The notes: generated by a model not told the origin, from the sequence alone. Positions 21,263 through 34,017 are shown, counted from the first letter of the stretch. The stretch: DNA of 64,000 nucleotides from Stenocarpella maydis (GCA_002270565.1 NQMI01000011.1:7929-71928), one strand, 5' to 3'. Program-made: numbers and translations.

Positions 21263-22838
21263 CTAGGACGAGCCACTGTTATCCGCACACGAGAAAGCCC
21301 CACCAATCAAGCCTTGGGAATAAGCATCAATAATGTTCTGTATCACGCCGTAAGTGCCACCGATGGTCAAGAAGACGGCAAGGATAATCATGAGCCAATT
21401 CAACCAGTACACCGTAACCTGCCACCAGTTTCCTCGGCGGTAATGTTGATGGTCGTACACCCAAAGGTAGCCTGGCAAACCTAGGGCTAGAGGAGCGAAG
21501 GTCAAGCTCCCTGCGAGAGCTAGGAGATAGTTGAAGATGGGAATACCGGAGGCGAGGAGGAACGAGACAACCGACATGGCAAAAGTGCATCCAAGCCATG
21601 CGGACCAATGAACAATCGAGTTCTTCTGGAGATGGACCGAATCGCGCAGGATCCGGACAAATATGTACTTGGCAGCAACATGGATATAGAGACATGCGCT
21701 GACCATGAGCCCAGTCAGACCAATTCCATAAGCGACCTTCTTGACTGTCTCGCCCGCGCTACCGAGAGACGGTGAAGCGACCCACTGGCCGCAGTAGCGA
21801 TACACAACCAGGGAGAAGGTCAAGTAGGAGGCAGTGACGACTCCCATGCAGAGGTAGACGGCTTTGTTGTAGTCCCTGGGTCTCTTCATCTCTGAGATGA
21901 CGGGGAGAAACGCCGACGTGCCGGCACCGGAGCAGAATATGGTGGCGACGGAGGTGATGCCCGTGACGAACGTCGGGTTGCCGATGACGTGGTAGCCGAG
22001 CTCGAAGTCGCCGGTCTTGGGGGCGGCAGCCGGCCGGTCAAGCTGCGTGACGGCGACGCTGTAGTGCGCGAAGGTGTCAACGGCGCCATGGCTGAAGTAG
22101 ACGGGACCAAGGGGTATACATACACGACGATAAACACGGCAACATATACCGACAAGAAGCCGGCCCACGTCAGCCACGCAATCTTCTCGAACTTCCGGGC
22201 GCTGGCAAGGATGAAAACTGCAACGGTTGCTACCAGCATGAAGTAGTTGGTACAGATGGCATGGTTTGAGAGGGCGTTGAAAGCGACGGACGTCCCGAAG
22301 ATCCCTGATGCGCCGACGATGGCGTAGGTCACGAGGAACAAGACCCCGACAATCTCCTTCAGCCAGACGCCACCGACGATGTTGGCCATGTCGGCGATGG
22401 AGTGGCAGCCGGCATGAGAGTTCCGGAAGTTGCCCTGGATGATTGCGCAGTATGTGTTGAGGAACTGCCAGCCCAGAACGTTGATGGCGCCCGGCAGGGC
22501 CCCAAGCACGAACATGGCTGACGGGATCGAAAGCACACCGGTGGCAAAGATCACTTGTGGAGCTGTCAGCTTCGAGCTGGGCAGTAGTAGTAAAGTAGCG
22601 GCTGAGTGCATAATCTCGTACCCTTGAGGAAAATGACCGAGGCATGGATCCAGCCGACTGTGCGGAAGTCCACTGTCCCCTCGCCCTTCTTGAAGACCTC
22701 AAAGGCATCTTCGGCGTTTTCGAGCTTTCCGGCGTCGATGCTCCCGCTGCTCCTGGCCGGGACCGGCGTGATGGCATCGGATTTTCCCGAAGTACTCTGA
22801 GACATGTTCGGCGAGTCTGTGTCGTGGACCTCATTCAC
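21263..22838 (-). CDS. Amino-acid permease, AAAP family (Mtr-like)
   Basis: A plasma-membrane amino-acid/proton symporter of the AAAP (Aa_trans) family; fungal relatives such as Neurospora Mtr carry neutral and aromatic amino acids. Exons 22622-22838, 22124-22553 and 21263-22058 join in phase to 480 aa. The N-terminal about 60 residues are cytosolic and Ser-rich. The first helix begins VIFATGVLSIPSAM after intron 1, the usual AAAP helix-breaking motif, and about 11 hydrophobic segments follow. IAVTQLDRPAAAP-type sequence is restored across intron 2 (22059-22123), and GTSAFLPVISEMKRPRDY is the family's loop with the conserved Glu-Met-x-x-Pro. NWWQVTVYWLNWLMI marks the last helix pair. It has no apparent link to neighbours. 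Confidence 0.9.
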
Positions 22839-23488
22839 GGATGTATCAAAGAGTAGTCAGCAAGTAAGTTGGAAACAGAACCTCGGATCATTTATAGGGG
22901 TACCTGTTAATGTTCAATGTAGCAACATAGACATGAAAGTCTCGCGTACATACATAGCTTATCTCACACGGACACGGAAAGACAATATCCGATGCGCAAG
23001 CCCAATCAACCCCGCAAGGAACCAGATGCCGCCCCAAAACTCTGGGCCTCCTCTGGGCCATAATGCCTGAAGTCCAATGCGTCTTCAGGGTTCAAAAAGT
23101 GGGCTTGTGGGCCTCCTGTGTTCGATGGCAAGGTTCGACGAGCTTGGAGTAGATAATGCTTGTGTTGGAGTAGGTGATCGTCTCTCGTTCTCTCATTGGG
23201 GCAACATTCCCTGTGACAACCGCATAATGACAGTCTACCTTCTACATGTACCCCAGTCCGACTCGAGGATACCCCAAGAGTTTAAGTTGAGGGGACGTCA
23301 TCGAAATATGCACGCGGGGAAGAGGCACCGGCTGACCGGATGGCATAAATGAAGATAAGCTGCCTAGCATACCGTTTACCTAGGTTATTGGGAGCGATCA
23401 CAATGTGTCACATAAGTCCAACTGTGCTTCAATGTTGACAACCTAATAATTTTACGAGATGACCAATCCAATTCGCACCAAATGGACT
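22839..23488. other. Intergenic
   Basis: Promoter of the permease and 3' flank of the deacetylase. I see no gene. Confidence 0.5.
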
Positions 23489-24506
23489 TCATGACTTGTT
23501 GAGCATAGCTCCTGGTGCAGCAGGCATGATAGCCCCCTCCGGCGGCGCATTCTTGCCCTTGAATTCATCGCAGATCTGAGCCATAGTGACAAACTCGACA
23601 CCATCGTGCTTCTTGAAATGCTCAATCAGCCTCTCGTGCATGAGCAGAGCGTGCGGCCGGCCAGAGACATCCGGGTGGATGGTCATTGGGAAGATGAACT
23701 CGTCGTACTCGCGGTAGAAGTAGTCAAAGTGGTCGCGCCAGATGTCCTCCACGTCCCGCGCGTTGACAAAGCCGTGGCTGTTGGGCGCGGCCTTGATGAA
23801 CATCATGGGCGGGAGGTCGTCGAGGTACCAGTTTGCGGGTATCTCGACGAGTCCTGTGTCCTGCCCCTTGACGAGGGGCTTCATCCAGTCGCTCGGCTTC
23901 TTCTTGTAGTCGATCTTGGTCCACTCGTCGCCCGTACGGAGGTAGTACGGCTGGCAGTCATGATGGCTCATGCTGTGGTCGTACTCGATGCCGTAGTCCA
24001 GGAGTAGCTGGGCTCCCTCCTTGCTTGTTTCCCACCAGGGCGCAACACTGCCCCTGGGGGGCTTTCCCACAAACTCCGTGAGCATGTGGTATGTTTTGTC
24101 CAGGATTTCCCGCTGCTGCTCGATCGTCATGTCTGTGGGGTTCTCGTGGGAGTATCCGTGGAGGCCAATCTCGTGCCCAGCATCTCTGACAGCAGCCATG
24201 TCTTCAGGGAAGGTCTCGAGGCTGTGCCCGGGGATGAACCATGTGGCCTTCACATCGTACTTGGCCAGGAATTTGAGGACCCGTTGTACGCCAATGGTCC
24301 CCGCGAAATAGCCTGCGGCAGACCTCTGGTTAGCGGCGTCATTGCTGGGTATTCAGCCACGGACAGCGGAGAGAAAAGGTGGTCTTGACTTGGCCCTCAC
24401 CTCTGCTGATGTCGTTGGAGGAATCCTCTCCCCCATATGAGCCCAACCAGCCAGCAACCGCGTCTACGTCAACACCATAACTCACAAGAACGCGCTTCTT
24501 TCCCAT
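23489..24506 (-). CDS. NodB-type polysaccharide deacetylase (HpPgdA-like)
   Basis: A metal-dependent de-N-acetylase or amidohydrolase of carbohydrate esterase family 4. Exons 24401-24506 and 23489-24312 join in phase to 309 aa, restoring [20 protein letters not shown] across the 88-bp intron. The metal triad expected for HpPgdA-like members is Asp15 (GVDVDAVAG), His87 and His91 (LHGYSHENP). [14 protein letters not shown] is the second catalytic-side motif, and [11 protein letters not shown] lies in between. No signal peptide or membrane segment is visible, so it should be cytosolic, unlike chitin deacetylases. The same family includes bacterial peptidoglycan deacetylase and enzymes of unknown substrate; chitin is therefore not a safe assumption. 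The gene is intact. Confidence 0.9.
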
Positions 24507-26063
24507 CTTGGGTATGCTCTTAGGCTGGCGGCGTGTTGCTCATGGACTGTAGTCTGCTCGGTCGGGCAAGCTTGGTCCTAATCTTCTCTAGCCGGTGGTT
24601 CCAGTGAGCACTGCTCTCTGGAGGTTGTGCGGGGCTCATAGGATGTTATGCCGCCGAACGCTCGAAGCATCGAGAGGGTATATTAGCTCCAGGGCGAGGG
24701 ACTAGCTTATCGCGGGGTAGCTCACGGCCGCGCTTGGAGGCTGTTGGATGACCCGCTTGACGATGTCTAATAGTTGGAGTCGAAAGCAGGTCTTGGCACA
24801 CGAGTTGGAGATGATTAAAAATACTCCACGAGTCGATCTTGCGGGTGCTCTCCTTTAATGCTGTGATGATGCAGGCATTCACGTTAGTTACACTTTCCAG
24901 TTGCAAATATGAGTCGAACTTTAGAAAGCCCCCTCCTAATTCCCCATTCATCACTAACACAATAAGATCATCAAGTTCTGTCCCAGTGCCTTTGGATATA
25001 TCTCCAGAGAAGCACTTCAGCAACCCGATGCCCTGGGCTGCGATGTCACAAATGCTGTTCGATTACCACAGCTGAGTACCACTTTATTTGACTTGAACCA
25101 GTGCAAAAGCCAGCAGATTGAGCCAGTGTTAAGGCCAAATGCATGATGGTAGTGGAACGGGACGTCGCCTTGAGCTAGGCGCTGTTCTTGAAGATTTTGA
25201 TGAGTCACAACCTTACCTAGGTGGATATGCATATAATTTGGCTGAAGCCGTTCAGTACAAGAAGACAACGTCTCGGAGGGTACAAGATACGCCTGTACAT
25301 TTAGCGAATAGGATTATACTGTTGGCCTGAAGTCTACAACAAAGTAAAAGCCAACTATAACTACAAATCGATGCAGCGGATTTAATCTCAATTGAAAGAA
25401 TGTTATGTGAAAGAACTGATGCGCCTCTAGGCAAATCTGGTGAACAGGTGTCGTGACAAGAACTCCCACTGTCGCCTTGTGTCCCCAGAAACATGCTGGT
25501 TGAAAGTATCTGGCTTCACACAGCTTTTGATTTGCATTCTTCAACAATTGCTGCCTGCCAAGGCTTTCCCGATGGTCCTCAACGAGAAAGTCGTTTAAGG
25601 CGGCACATGAACCCCTTTGCGATGAGCCCACCTTTGATCGCCCAAGCCTTATAAACTGTCCATGTGTAGCCTGGTGATGTCATGATGTGCCGTATGAAGG
25701 CTAGCCAGTTTATTATCCTGTGTGGCAATGGTAGCACTCCCATCTTGGAAGATCACTACCTACTTAGGTATCTAATGTCTTCCAATGCAGTCTGACGGAT
25801 TGGATGTCTGGGGTATGACAGCGTGAACATCCGTCTCTCATCTCAAGCAGAAATGCGATTGCCATCGCCCCTCGCGTTTGCCTCCTGGCTCCATCCCTGG
25901 CGGCGGCCCTGGTCCGTTTCCGCCTCAAAGGTTGTCACAGAGCTCGAGAGAGTCCCTTCGGCCCCCACCAATATCCGCATAGCCAACTGAACTTTGTAGG
26001 TGCCTTGTCCATTTCCTAGTGGGGACGTCGTGCCTACTACATTCACCGTGCCCAGGAGGTAAA
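24507..26063. other. Intergenic (1.5 kb), one doubtful open frame
   Basis: A minus-strand frame from about 25060 to 24646 has fairly coding-like composition (segment ELDDLIVLVMNGELGG) but no start, splice context or recognised family. An overlapping plus-strand frame is equally open. I do not call a gene. The remainder shows nothing. Confidence 0.4.
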
Positions 26064-27417
26064 TCAGTTACCCGTTCCATACTGATCAGGCCGTGCAGGC
26101 CTGGAACGGTGGCCATCGTCCACACTGAACATGTGGTCGACGTGTATGTTGTGAGAACCATGACCCTCCAAATCGTTGTGCGCATCGCTGCCTGCCTCGA
26201 CATGAATTTCGTGGAGGGGGAATTCATCATCCAGCCGCTCGAAATCGCGCGTGATGTTGCCTTTGACCTTTCTCTGGGGCCGGGGCGCCGGCGTCTGGTC
26301 GCTCTCGCTCCTGCCCGAGTTCTTGCTGTTTGGGTCCCGGCGGGACCAGTTGAGCACCCCCGGGCCAAACAGCCTCGTGATTGCCGGCTTGATGGTCGGC
26401 AGGCATGCGTTGACGACGCCCAGGGTCGGCTCCAGCACCGTGTAGATGGCACCCCGGGTGACGGTATAAGTCAGATCGCTCAGGTCCCACGTGTACAGCC
26501 AGATGATTCTGAGCAGGGAGATGATGCAGATCCTGCAGGGTAGCAAGAATGGCATTAGCAGTTAGGCCTTCTCTACCAAGATATTTTTGGTTTGATACTC
26601 TAGCTTACAGTGCGCCCAGGCTAAACATGCCGGCCACGCCTATCCGCTTCGCCAGGGTCATCTGCAGGCGGAAGACCTGTGGCATGGGAAGCACTACAAT
26701 GAACGTATCGATGGCGAGGTTGACGATGCCAGCGATAAGGTATGCCGTGTTCTCTCCGGTACATTCGCCGTGAATTGACTTGTCCCAGCTGTATTGAACT
26801 GGTTTGCAGAGTGCAAAGGTCTCAACAAGGACCATGATAAAATATGCTGCAGTGACACCCATAGTCCCGTAGCATATTCGAGTAAAGGTCTTATTTGGAA
26901 AAAGAACAGTGTAAAGCGACAAGATCGAGCACTTGACACACGAATTGGCAGCCGCCCAGAGCAGTTGACAAGGTACAAAAAGCTATCCATACGGGGTTAG
27001 CCAACTGCACCGAGAGCGGAGTCGCCGGGTACCGTCATCTGCGGAGTAATACCGAGCAGTAATTGTGCCAACTCACCCTCATGTGTAAGGCAAACTTCTC
27101 AGGGGCAGTAGCCAGAAGCTCCTGAAGATGGATACCGAGCCCCGCTGCAAAGGCGGCTGGAGCGCTTCAAGGTTAGAGCTTGTCGGCCAAGGACACCTAG
27201 GCTACTAGGTTTCTTGATGACAGAGCTTACCTGATAGGTAGACCGAGACAGCTCCTGCTGTGAGGAGCATTCCCCCCAGTGCGAAGTAGTCATGGACGGC
27301 GAGCCTGTGATTCTGGAGATGTCTGGACCAAAGCCGAAGCACGATGGAAATAATGGCCATGGCAGTTGTGATACAAGAAACCACGGCCAGTTGAACCGCT
27401 CCTAACGGGAGCGCCAT
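26064..27417 (-). CDS. PTH11-like seven-helix receptor / rhodopsin-domain fungal membrane protein
   Basis: A member of the fungal rhodopsin-like integral membrane family that includes Magnaporthe Pth11, a G-protein-coupled-receptor-like group sensing surface and host cues; the ligand is unknown. Exons 27231-27417, 27077-27144, 26609-26982 and 26064-26532 join in phase to 365 aa. ATG 27417 gives MALPLGAVQLAVVSCI, leading into helix 1 with an extracellular N-terminus and no CFEM domain. Family marks are HDYFALGGMLL, NSCVKCSILSLY, GECTGENTAYLIAGIVNLAID and LPMPQVFRLQMTLAKRIGVAG, then IIWLYTWDLSDLTYTVTRGAIYTVLEP at helix 7. The cytosolic tail (about 110 aa) is hydrophilic and His/Asp-rich. The short exon 2 (68 bp) is supported by phase. 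Confidence 0.88.
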
Positions 27418-28337
27418 GATCTCTTGACGAACGGAGTCTTTTGGACGGGTGCGATACGGATCTAGTAAGGACGAACGCCCAAAACTTCTGTCAGATTTCA
27501 AACGTTGAAGGGCCGTTTAGTGGGAACATTGAAGGATGGTCAGATTTGAAGGGCTGTTTAAGAGAGTCATCTGACTTTCAGTTGCACTGTGCCGGTCCAA
27601 TTTGCTGGTGAAATTCGTGCCAACCATTGATATGCACATAAGCAGAAGTTCTTGTCTGCTCACACATGGAAGATGTCCAGTCAAATAGCATTGCAAATTG
27701 ATGGGTGGGCGCAAGAGGCTGACCGGAAGGATTTCTGTTGGAACATGTATGCTGACAGCATCAACTTTGGGGGTGGCCACAATGCATTATGCAGGTGATA
27801 TAGATTGGGAGCCAACATTGGCGCCTGGGCAGCGTGATACAGATCCAAATTCGGAAAGATTGTCCTCCTACTAACATTACCAACAGCAACCTCCTAAGTC
27901 CTGTAAAGGACTGCCAAGCTCCTGGCCTCCTTCAAAAATGACCGGCATCTCAGTCTCGGTAAGAAAGTACCTAGGTAGCATTACTGACACCTTCCGGTTT
28001 CTAGGAGCGATAAACCCACCACCGCTGGGAAGAAATTGTGGCTGAAGTTGGTTTTTCGCGATGGTGTGGTAATCTGTGGAGATGGTAAGAAGCCGATATC
28101 TTGCTATTTATGTGACGAAATACAGTTTTCCATACTACAGAGGGCCAACTAGTCCTATGCGGAAGCCCAAACCGGTCATAGAGACTGTCCTAAGCCTACA
28201 CGTATCAATTCTTCACCGGTGGCCCAGCCTGAGAATCTTGAATGCTTACATGGGACAGCATAGCCTAATACTGTATAACAGTACAAGTTGCCGGTCCCTT
28301 CGCGCATATGTAGATACCCCTCCCTGCCCATGGGTGC
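27418..28337. other. Intergenic
   Basis: Promoter of the receptor and 3' flank of the UbiA-type gene. I see no supported gene. Confidence 0.5.
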
Positions 28338-29276
28338 CTACACTGCAGTCATTGGAAGAGGCAACAGGAAAAGACCCACCATCCACGGCGGGAACAGCTT
28401 CCACGACAGCGTGTCTCCCTCCACAGTCCGATCACGAATAAAATTTCCTGCCATCGTTGCTCCTGCAACGCATGCCAGAATATAGCGTCTCCATTCCGCA
28501 AGACCAATCTCCCAAAACCAACAGGATACCATGGTCCATCCTAATATTCCCAAGACTACTAGAATTCTGCCGTTCATGTCTCCAATGGCGAGCGGCACTG
28601 TTTTTCGGCCTGATGCCCTGTCTCCTTCCATGTCTCGAAAGTCCTGAGCATGAGATGTGGTTGTGATCGTGGCCGCGAGTATGAGGAGCCACAAGGCGGC
28701 TTTACCTTCACCGGAGAAGACGGAATGACCTGTCGCAACTTCAAGTGGCCCGGCGAAAAAACATGCAAAGCCAAGGCCATTGAGTAAATTCTTCAGGAAA
28801 GGGTCTGATGCGCCACCCCATTCATTATACCAAAGACAGGAAACCGCCTCGAAAAGACAAGGGCCTAAGCCCCCAAACGCATGTGAAACCCCAAGGATGA
28901 CAGGGTACATACAGTACATAACTTGGTTGGCCTGGTCTGAACTTATTCGTCCGGATGGAAGCGGACGCCAGGGCTTATTTATCTTGTCTTCGGCGGTAGC
29001 TACCTGGCTACGTTGGTTGTGTAGATTAAAGATGAAGAGGTTGCTCCAGGACCATAGGATCATCGCCGGTGAGGATGCCAAGATTTGCTGCATGGAGAGG
29101 TCGGGGCCCATATCGAACTGAGATGCAACAGTGGCATTTAAAACTCCAAATAAAAAGCCCAAGCAGATGATGTCCTTGATGTTGTTGCAGTTGAATAAAT
29201 AGATTGTGTAAACATGTTTCGAGAGTTTCGATATCAATCTTGCCTGCGTTCGAGGCTGAGGCCGGCAGCGAGACAT
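28338..29276 (-). CDS. UbiA-superfamily membrane prenyltransferase / terpene cyclase
   Basis: A polytopic UbiA-fold protein (312 aa, no intron) with about eight hydrophobic segments. The two Asp-rich magnesium-diphosphate sites are recognisable: the first as NLHNQRSQVATAEDKINKPW and the second as DFRDMEGDRASGRKTVPLA. The EDxINKPWRPLPSGR form is what I recall from the UbiA-type sesquiterpene cyclase of fumagillin biosynthesis (Fma-TC) and its fungal relatives, rather than from ubiquinone or heme A enzymes. It could therefore cyclise farnesyl diphosphate or prenylate an acceptor. It starts at ATG 29276 (MSRCRPQPRTQARLISKLSK). It faces away from the GMC oxidoreductase across 1.2 kb. Confidence 0.82.
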   Translation of the reverse strand: MSRCRPQPRTQARLISKLSKHVYTIYLFNCNNIKDIICLGFLFGVLNATVASQFDMGPDLSMQQILASSPAMILWSWSNLFIFNLHNQRSQVATAEDKINKPWRPLPSGRISSDQANQVMYCMYPVILGVSHAFGGLGPCLFEAVSCLWYNEWGGASDPFLKNLLNGLGFACFFAGPLEVATGHSVFSGEGKAALWLLILAATITTTSHAQDFRDMEGDRASGRKTVPLAIGDMNGRILVVLGILGWTMVSCWFWEIGLAEWRRYILACVAGATMAGNFIRDRTVEGDTLSWKLFPPWMVGLFLLPLPMTAV

Positions 29277-30476
29277 GCTGGATGTGAAGGTGGACTCGTA
29301 TTTTCAAAGGAGGCAAGCAAGGCTGAGAGGGGAGAGCAGATAGTGACACGGGAGACTGGAAAGTGGGAAGAGCCAGTGCCTTCGAAGGCTCCTTCTATTT
29401 ATTTATCTGACAGATTTTAGAACACACACCAGCAGCTCACGGTTCGTCCTCATCACAGGCTGACTGACGCCTACGACGGTACAGTATTCAAAGTGGCGAG
29501 CCACCTTGAAGGATCACGTCCCTTGTCCCATCACCAACCCCGTCCGATAGCTGTCATTCATGAACAGACAAGAGACAAGAAAGCGTTGCTCGCTGAAATT
29601 AAATATTTTGAGCCGCAACATCTGGACATTTTACACTGTGCAGTCCGCATGGGTGGGCCGGGCCGTACTGACTACTTAACGCAGCTAAATGCTGACCTGC
29701 AGTTTCGAATGCAGGTTGTGCAAGGCAAATACTGTAAGTAACCGAAGCAGGACAATATTTTCTCACATGCAGGTATGCCTCGTTCCGAGACGACGAACCA
29801 GGCAGGAAAGTAACCGGGGGACTGCAGGCAGGGGCATGTGATAAGGCAAGGTAATGTATATGTAGTTGGTCTGCTACCATCCGGACCGGTGAATGGCTGC
29901 TTGTGGCACGCCAGATGCATGATCAGACCGGCCGACTGACAGACAAACCACAAAAGATGATTGGACTTCTGTTCAGTGCTGAAGGCTGCCTGAAGCCTCT
30001 GTCACACAGACTTACCTAGTGACAGGTCACTAGAATACCTGCTTACGCCCCCACGATAATAAACTTGGAACCGTGTTACGTCAACCAGTACGTCCTCATA
30101 TTCATGCCAGGCTGGTAGGCGTCCCCACCTCCAGAAGGACCATACTGCTCACCTGTCAGGGAGAAGCGCAAAGGTTGTTTCTCCTTTGGCGGGAAAGTGC
30201 ATGCGTTCCACCACCCGATGGGTGTGACTGACAAGCTGTCCAGCGTCAAAACACATGCAGTGCGGGGCACAGCCTCGCGTACTTGTTACACAGGCCATTT
30301 CATGTGATTTACCAGTCACTCATGCTGCTTACTCCGTACTTGATGCTACCCCACTTTGTCTGGGCAGGTACAGATACAAATGTGCGTGGTTAAAGGCTGG
30401 ACCACGCCCGGAGCAGTGCCAGTGAGACACAGAGCCCCAACTTCCTCCCCGCTCAAAGTAATACCAAACAGCAATC
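29277..30476. other. Divergent promoter region
   Basis: 1.2 kb between the UbiA-type gene and the first GMC oxidoreductase. No open frame is supported. It may contain shared regulatory sites, which I cannot identify. Confidence 0.45.
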
Positions 30477-32515
30477 ATGGCATCGCTGTATGACTTTGTC
30501 ATCATCGGGGGCGGTACAGCGGGCCTGGTCGTTGCCTCTCGCCTCACTGAAGATCCAGCCACGTCGGTTCTCGTTCTTGAAGCCGGAACTGACCTTTCAG
30601 AGGACCCACGAGCCAATATTCCTATCTTTTATGCCTCACTGCTTGGATCGGAGGCCGACTGGGGCTTTCGTACCACTCCTCAAGTAAGCAAAGAGCTTGA
30701 CAGACACAGTTTCTCCCCATTTCGTCATCCGGGATAAGTTCCGGGGTCTACTTCATCAGCTGACACTTGCAATAGTCGGGTCTTGGTGGCCGAGTGATTG
30801 GCCTCAACCAGGGAAAGGCCGTTGGAGGCTCCAGTGCTATCAATGCCTGTGTCTACGTTCCGCCTGCCAGCGGACTTGTCGATGCGTGGGAGGCGCTCGG
30901 CAACCCTGGCTGGCACTGGGGCTCTCTGAGCGGCTACTTTTCCAAGTCTTACAGCAGCCCCGAGGTCGCGCAGCACGACAAAAAGGCCCTCGCGATTGAA
31001 GACTGGCCAGCTCTGAACAATGCCAAAGGTCCGATCCAGACCTCCTTTGGCAACAACAACCACCCTATCCGGGAGGCATGGGCCAACACATTCCGTGAGC
31101 ACGACTGCGTCATGGCCAATGACCCCTTTATCAACAATACCGTGGGCGCGTTCAGTTGCCTCGCGAGTATTGACTCCAAGGGCGTACGGAGCTATGCTGG
31201 CTCGGCTTATTACCAGCCGGCCAAGCAGAGGGAGAACCTCCACATCCTCACCAATGCCCAAGTCGAGAAGATCCTCTTCGACTCTTCTGGGGTCTCTCCA
31301 AGAGCCATAGGTGTCCAATACAGCCAAGACAATACCACCCAGGCCGTCACTGCCAAGAAGGAGGTCATCCTCGCAGCAGGTGCTGTGCAATCCCCCAAGA
31401 TACTTGAGTTGTCCGGTATTGGCCGCGCAGACCTCCTCCAGAAGATCGGTGTTGAGGTCGTGGCGGATCTTCCTGGCGTGGGAGAGAATCTCCAAGACCA
31501 CTTGATCTCCTATACCGCATTCGAGGCCGCAGACGGCATTGAGACCAAAGACTCCCTTGTGAGGCAGGAGCCAGAAGCTATAGCACAGGCCATGGAGGAA
31601 TACGGCGCCACAGGCGATGGGCCGCTGGCGTCCCTCGGCGTCCATACTTATGCATACCTGCCTCTTCCTGCCGAGGACCAGGAGGCGCTCAAGCTACAAT
31701 TGAACCAGCAGGGTGATCCCGAGGATCCAAGGGAACAAGTCTACTATGACGTCGTCAAGAGAGCTCTCCTTGATCCTGCACAACCATCGGCTGCATACCT
31801 GACGGCCCTTGGCCAGACCAACTACCCCAGGGATCTCAACAACGCGTCATCAATCTCGGAACCATCCCCTGGCAAATTCATCACTTTTGGAGCAATGCTT
31901 TCTTCACCCTTGTCGCGCGGAAGCGTGCACATGTGAGTACTTAAGCCCCCCCCCCCACCTTTCAAAGTTTATGGAGTGCACTCACCAAGGAGGCATCACG
32001 CGACCAACCTCTTGAACCGAGTTCCCGAAGGATGCGGGTTCCTAGAAACATGAGGCCTACGTACTGACAGCCGCCACAGCGCCTCCTCAAAGGCCCAAGA
32101 CGCCCCCGTCGTGGACCCGGGCTATCTCTCAAACCCCCTGGACCTAGAAGTCATCGCGCGGCACCTGCTCCGCGTACAGCCCCTCGCGTCGTCGGGCCCC
32201 TTTCAGAAGGTCCTCAAGCAGCCCCTCACACACCGTTTCCCAGCCGAGGACCTGAACGGGGACCTCGAGGCCGCCAGGGAATACGCGCGGGCCAACCTCG
32301 TGTCGATGTGGCACCTCGCCGGGACCAACTCGATGCTGCCCCGCGACAAGGGCGGGGTGGTGGACCCGAGGCTCAGGGTCCACGGGGTAGAGGGCCTGAG
32401 GGTCGTCGACGCGAGCGCCATCCCCCTGATCACCACCGCCAACCTCCAGGCTACTGTGTATGCATTTGCGGAGAAGGGGGCGGATCTGATTGGGAGTGAT
32501 TGGAAGATGGATTAG
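30477..32515 (+). CDS. GMC-family FAD oxidoreductase (choline dehydrogenase-like)
   Basis: An FAD-dependent alcohol/aryl-alcohol oxidase or dehydrogenase of the glucose-methanol-choline family. Exons 30477-30683, 30776-31932 and 32080-32515 join in phase to 599 aa. The N-terminal dinucleotide-binding fold is [18 protein letters not shown], ending [17 protein letters not shown] is GMC signature 1, and [17 protein letters not shown] is signature 2. The C-terminal catalytic region has [12 protein letters not shown] with the His, and [20 protein letters not shown], with Asn at the second position. No signal peptide is seen, so it should be intracellular. Intron 2 (31933-32079) is 147 bp and contains a C-run. 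Confidence 0.93.
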
Positions 32516-34017
32516 ATTACACTGCAACGCCTTTCTCGTCACAAAAACAACGGCTCCACTCAAGTTGTGCAGCTTCAGTGAATGCCTAGGCATAGAAGGA
32601 TCAACGTATGCTCTATTGCTATCATCCATCGCGTTGCCGATATGTGAGCAAGGAGGAGTTCAAGAGCAAACAGCTTTCCCATCGGCCGGTCCAAGGTATC
32701 GTGATGACTCCGATTGGGGCCTTAGAAATGTTACATCTGAGACGGCGTACCCACGCCGCTACATTATGGCATAGTTGGTTTATCAGGTTCTATACCATAA
32801 TAATAGTAGGAGAATACTTAATGTATAGGTTAACTAGTAATATTACGTATTAATAATATACTATTTTAGCCTAACTTTTAATAAACCTTCATAATATCTT
32901 TCCATATTATAAATGTTTAAATATAAAATTAGAATTATTAATAGATTAGAATTATTATAACTAATATAACTGTTCATAATATATTTATTATTTACTTTAT
33001 AATTTGATTATGGATTAATTAAGTATAAATACAAGTAGGTTAAGCTTGTAAGGAATACTTTTAATTAAACTTAAAGTAAATGCTCTATAAACTTTCCTAT
33101 TACTAGATTTAATATTAAATATTTGATTACATATAAATCTGGAATAAGATAAGAGGAAGCATGGGCCTTCTTTCTAAATCCACCTTCCTCCCCTGCTTCC
33201 CAAAATGCTTCTTCCTTTTTAGAAGGCCCCTTCTTTCCTAGGCCCCTAGGATATTAGCTCGGCCTTGTTACTCCCGTCTGCGCTTATCCCTGCTGTCGCT
33301 GCTTGCAGCGCAGTCAATTTCTTGTTATTAGTATATAGCGGCTCGTACCCTGCAGAAGGAAGAGCGATAATCGGTGCGACGCCAGCGACGGGGGGTGGAT
33401 TCGGAACAGGCAGGTCAACTCGTGGTTCACCTGACCCTCTTTCATAGTTGTACCCTGAAAATGAAGGGACGAGGAAGCCGATAATGAGTAGAATGATGCT
33501 AAGAATATGGCAGAAATTGAATGCGAAGCCGCGAGTTATCGCGAGAGATACCGAGGAGGGCTTTCCTGGCGAAGAATAAGCTTAACTATTGCTTCATAAA
33601 GGTTCCAGACAACGGTCCAAGATGCCTAGAGTGAGAACGCCAATAGCCGGTATGCGTTGGCTGGTCTGAGTAGATCGGCCAGTTGAAAATGGGTCCAGCT
33701 CACACATCATGACAGCTGAATGGCTGTATTAAAATGTTTTTCTAGATAACGCACCCGAACGTCCCCTCATCCCCTGATCGACCGCCGTGTGGATAGGATA
33801 CTTGAAATTAATGCTTAAATTTGATGGGCCGCACGGATGAGATATCATTGCCTTGTGCGGCCGGGAATGTTTGCGTGGCTCAAAATGTGTGTGCAGCGAG
33901 ATATGCCGCCACAAGAGCAGAGCTCCCTGCTTGGTGTGATCAATGTGATGAACTATGATTCCGCAGTTTAAGTTGCTTTGCTCAAAGGAGCATCACTGAC
34001 TCAAACTGGAACCGTTA
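32516..34017. other. Intergenic with AT-rich island
   Basis: 32770-33140 is very AT-rich with no frame and probably marks an old mutated repeat. The flanks (32516-32769 and 33141-34017) show no supported gene. Confidence 0.55.

Noticed and set aside
24646..25060. Minus-strand frame with coding-like composition
   Set aside because: No start codon, family or splice context; an equally open plus-strand frame overlaps it. Left as an unresolved stretch.
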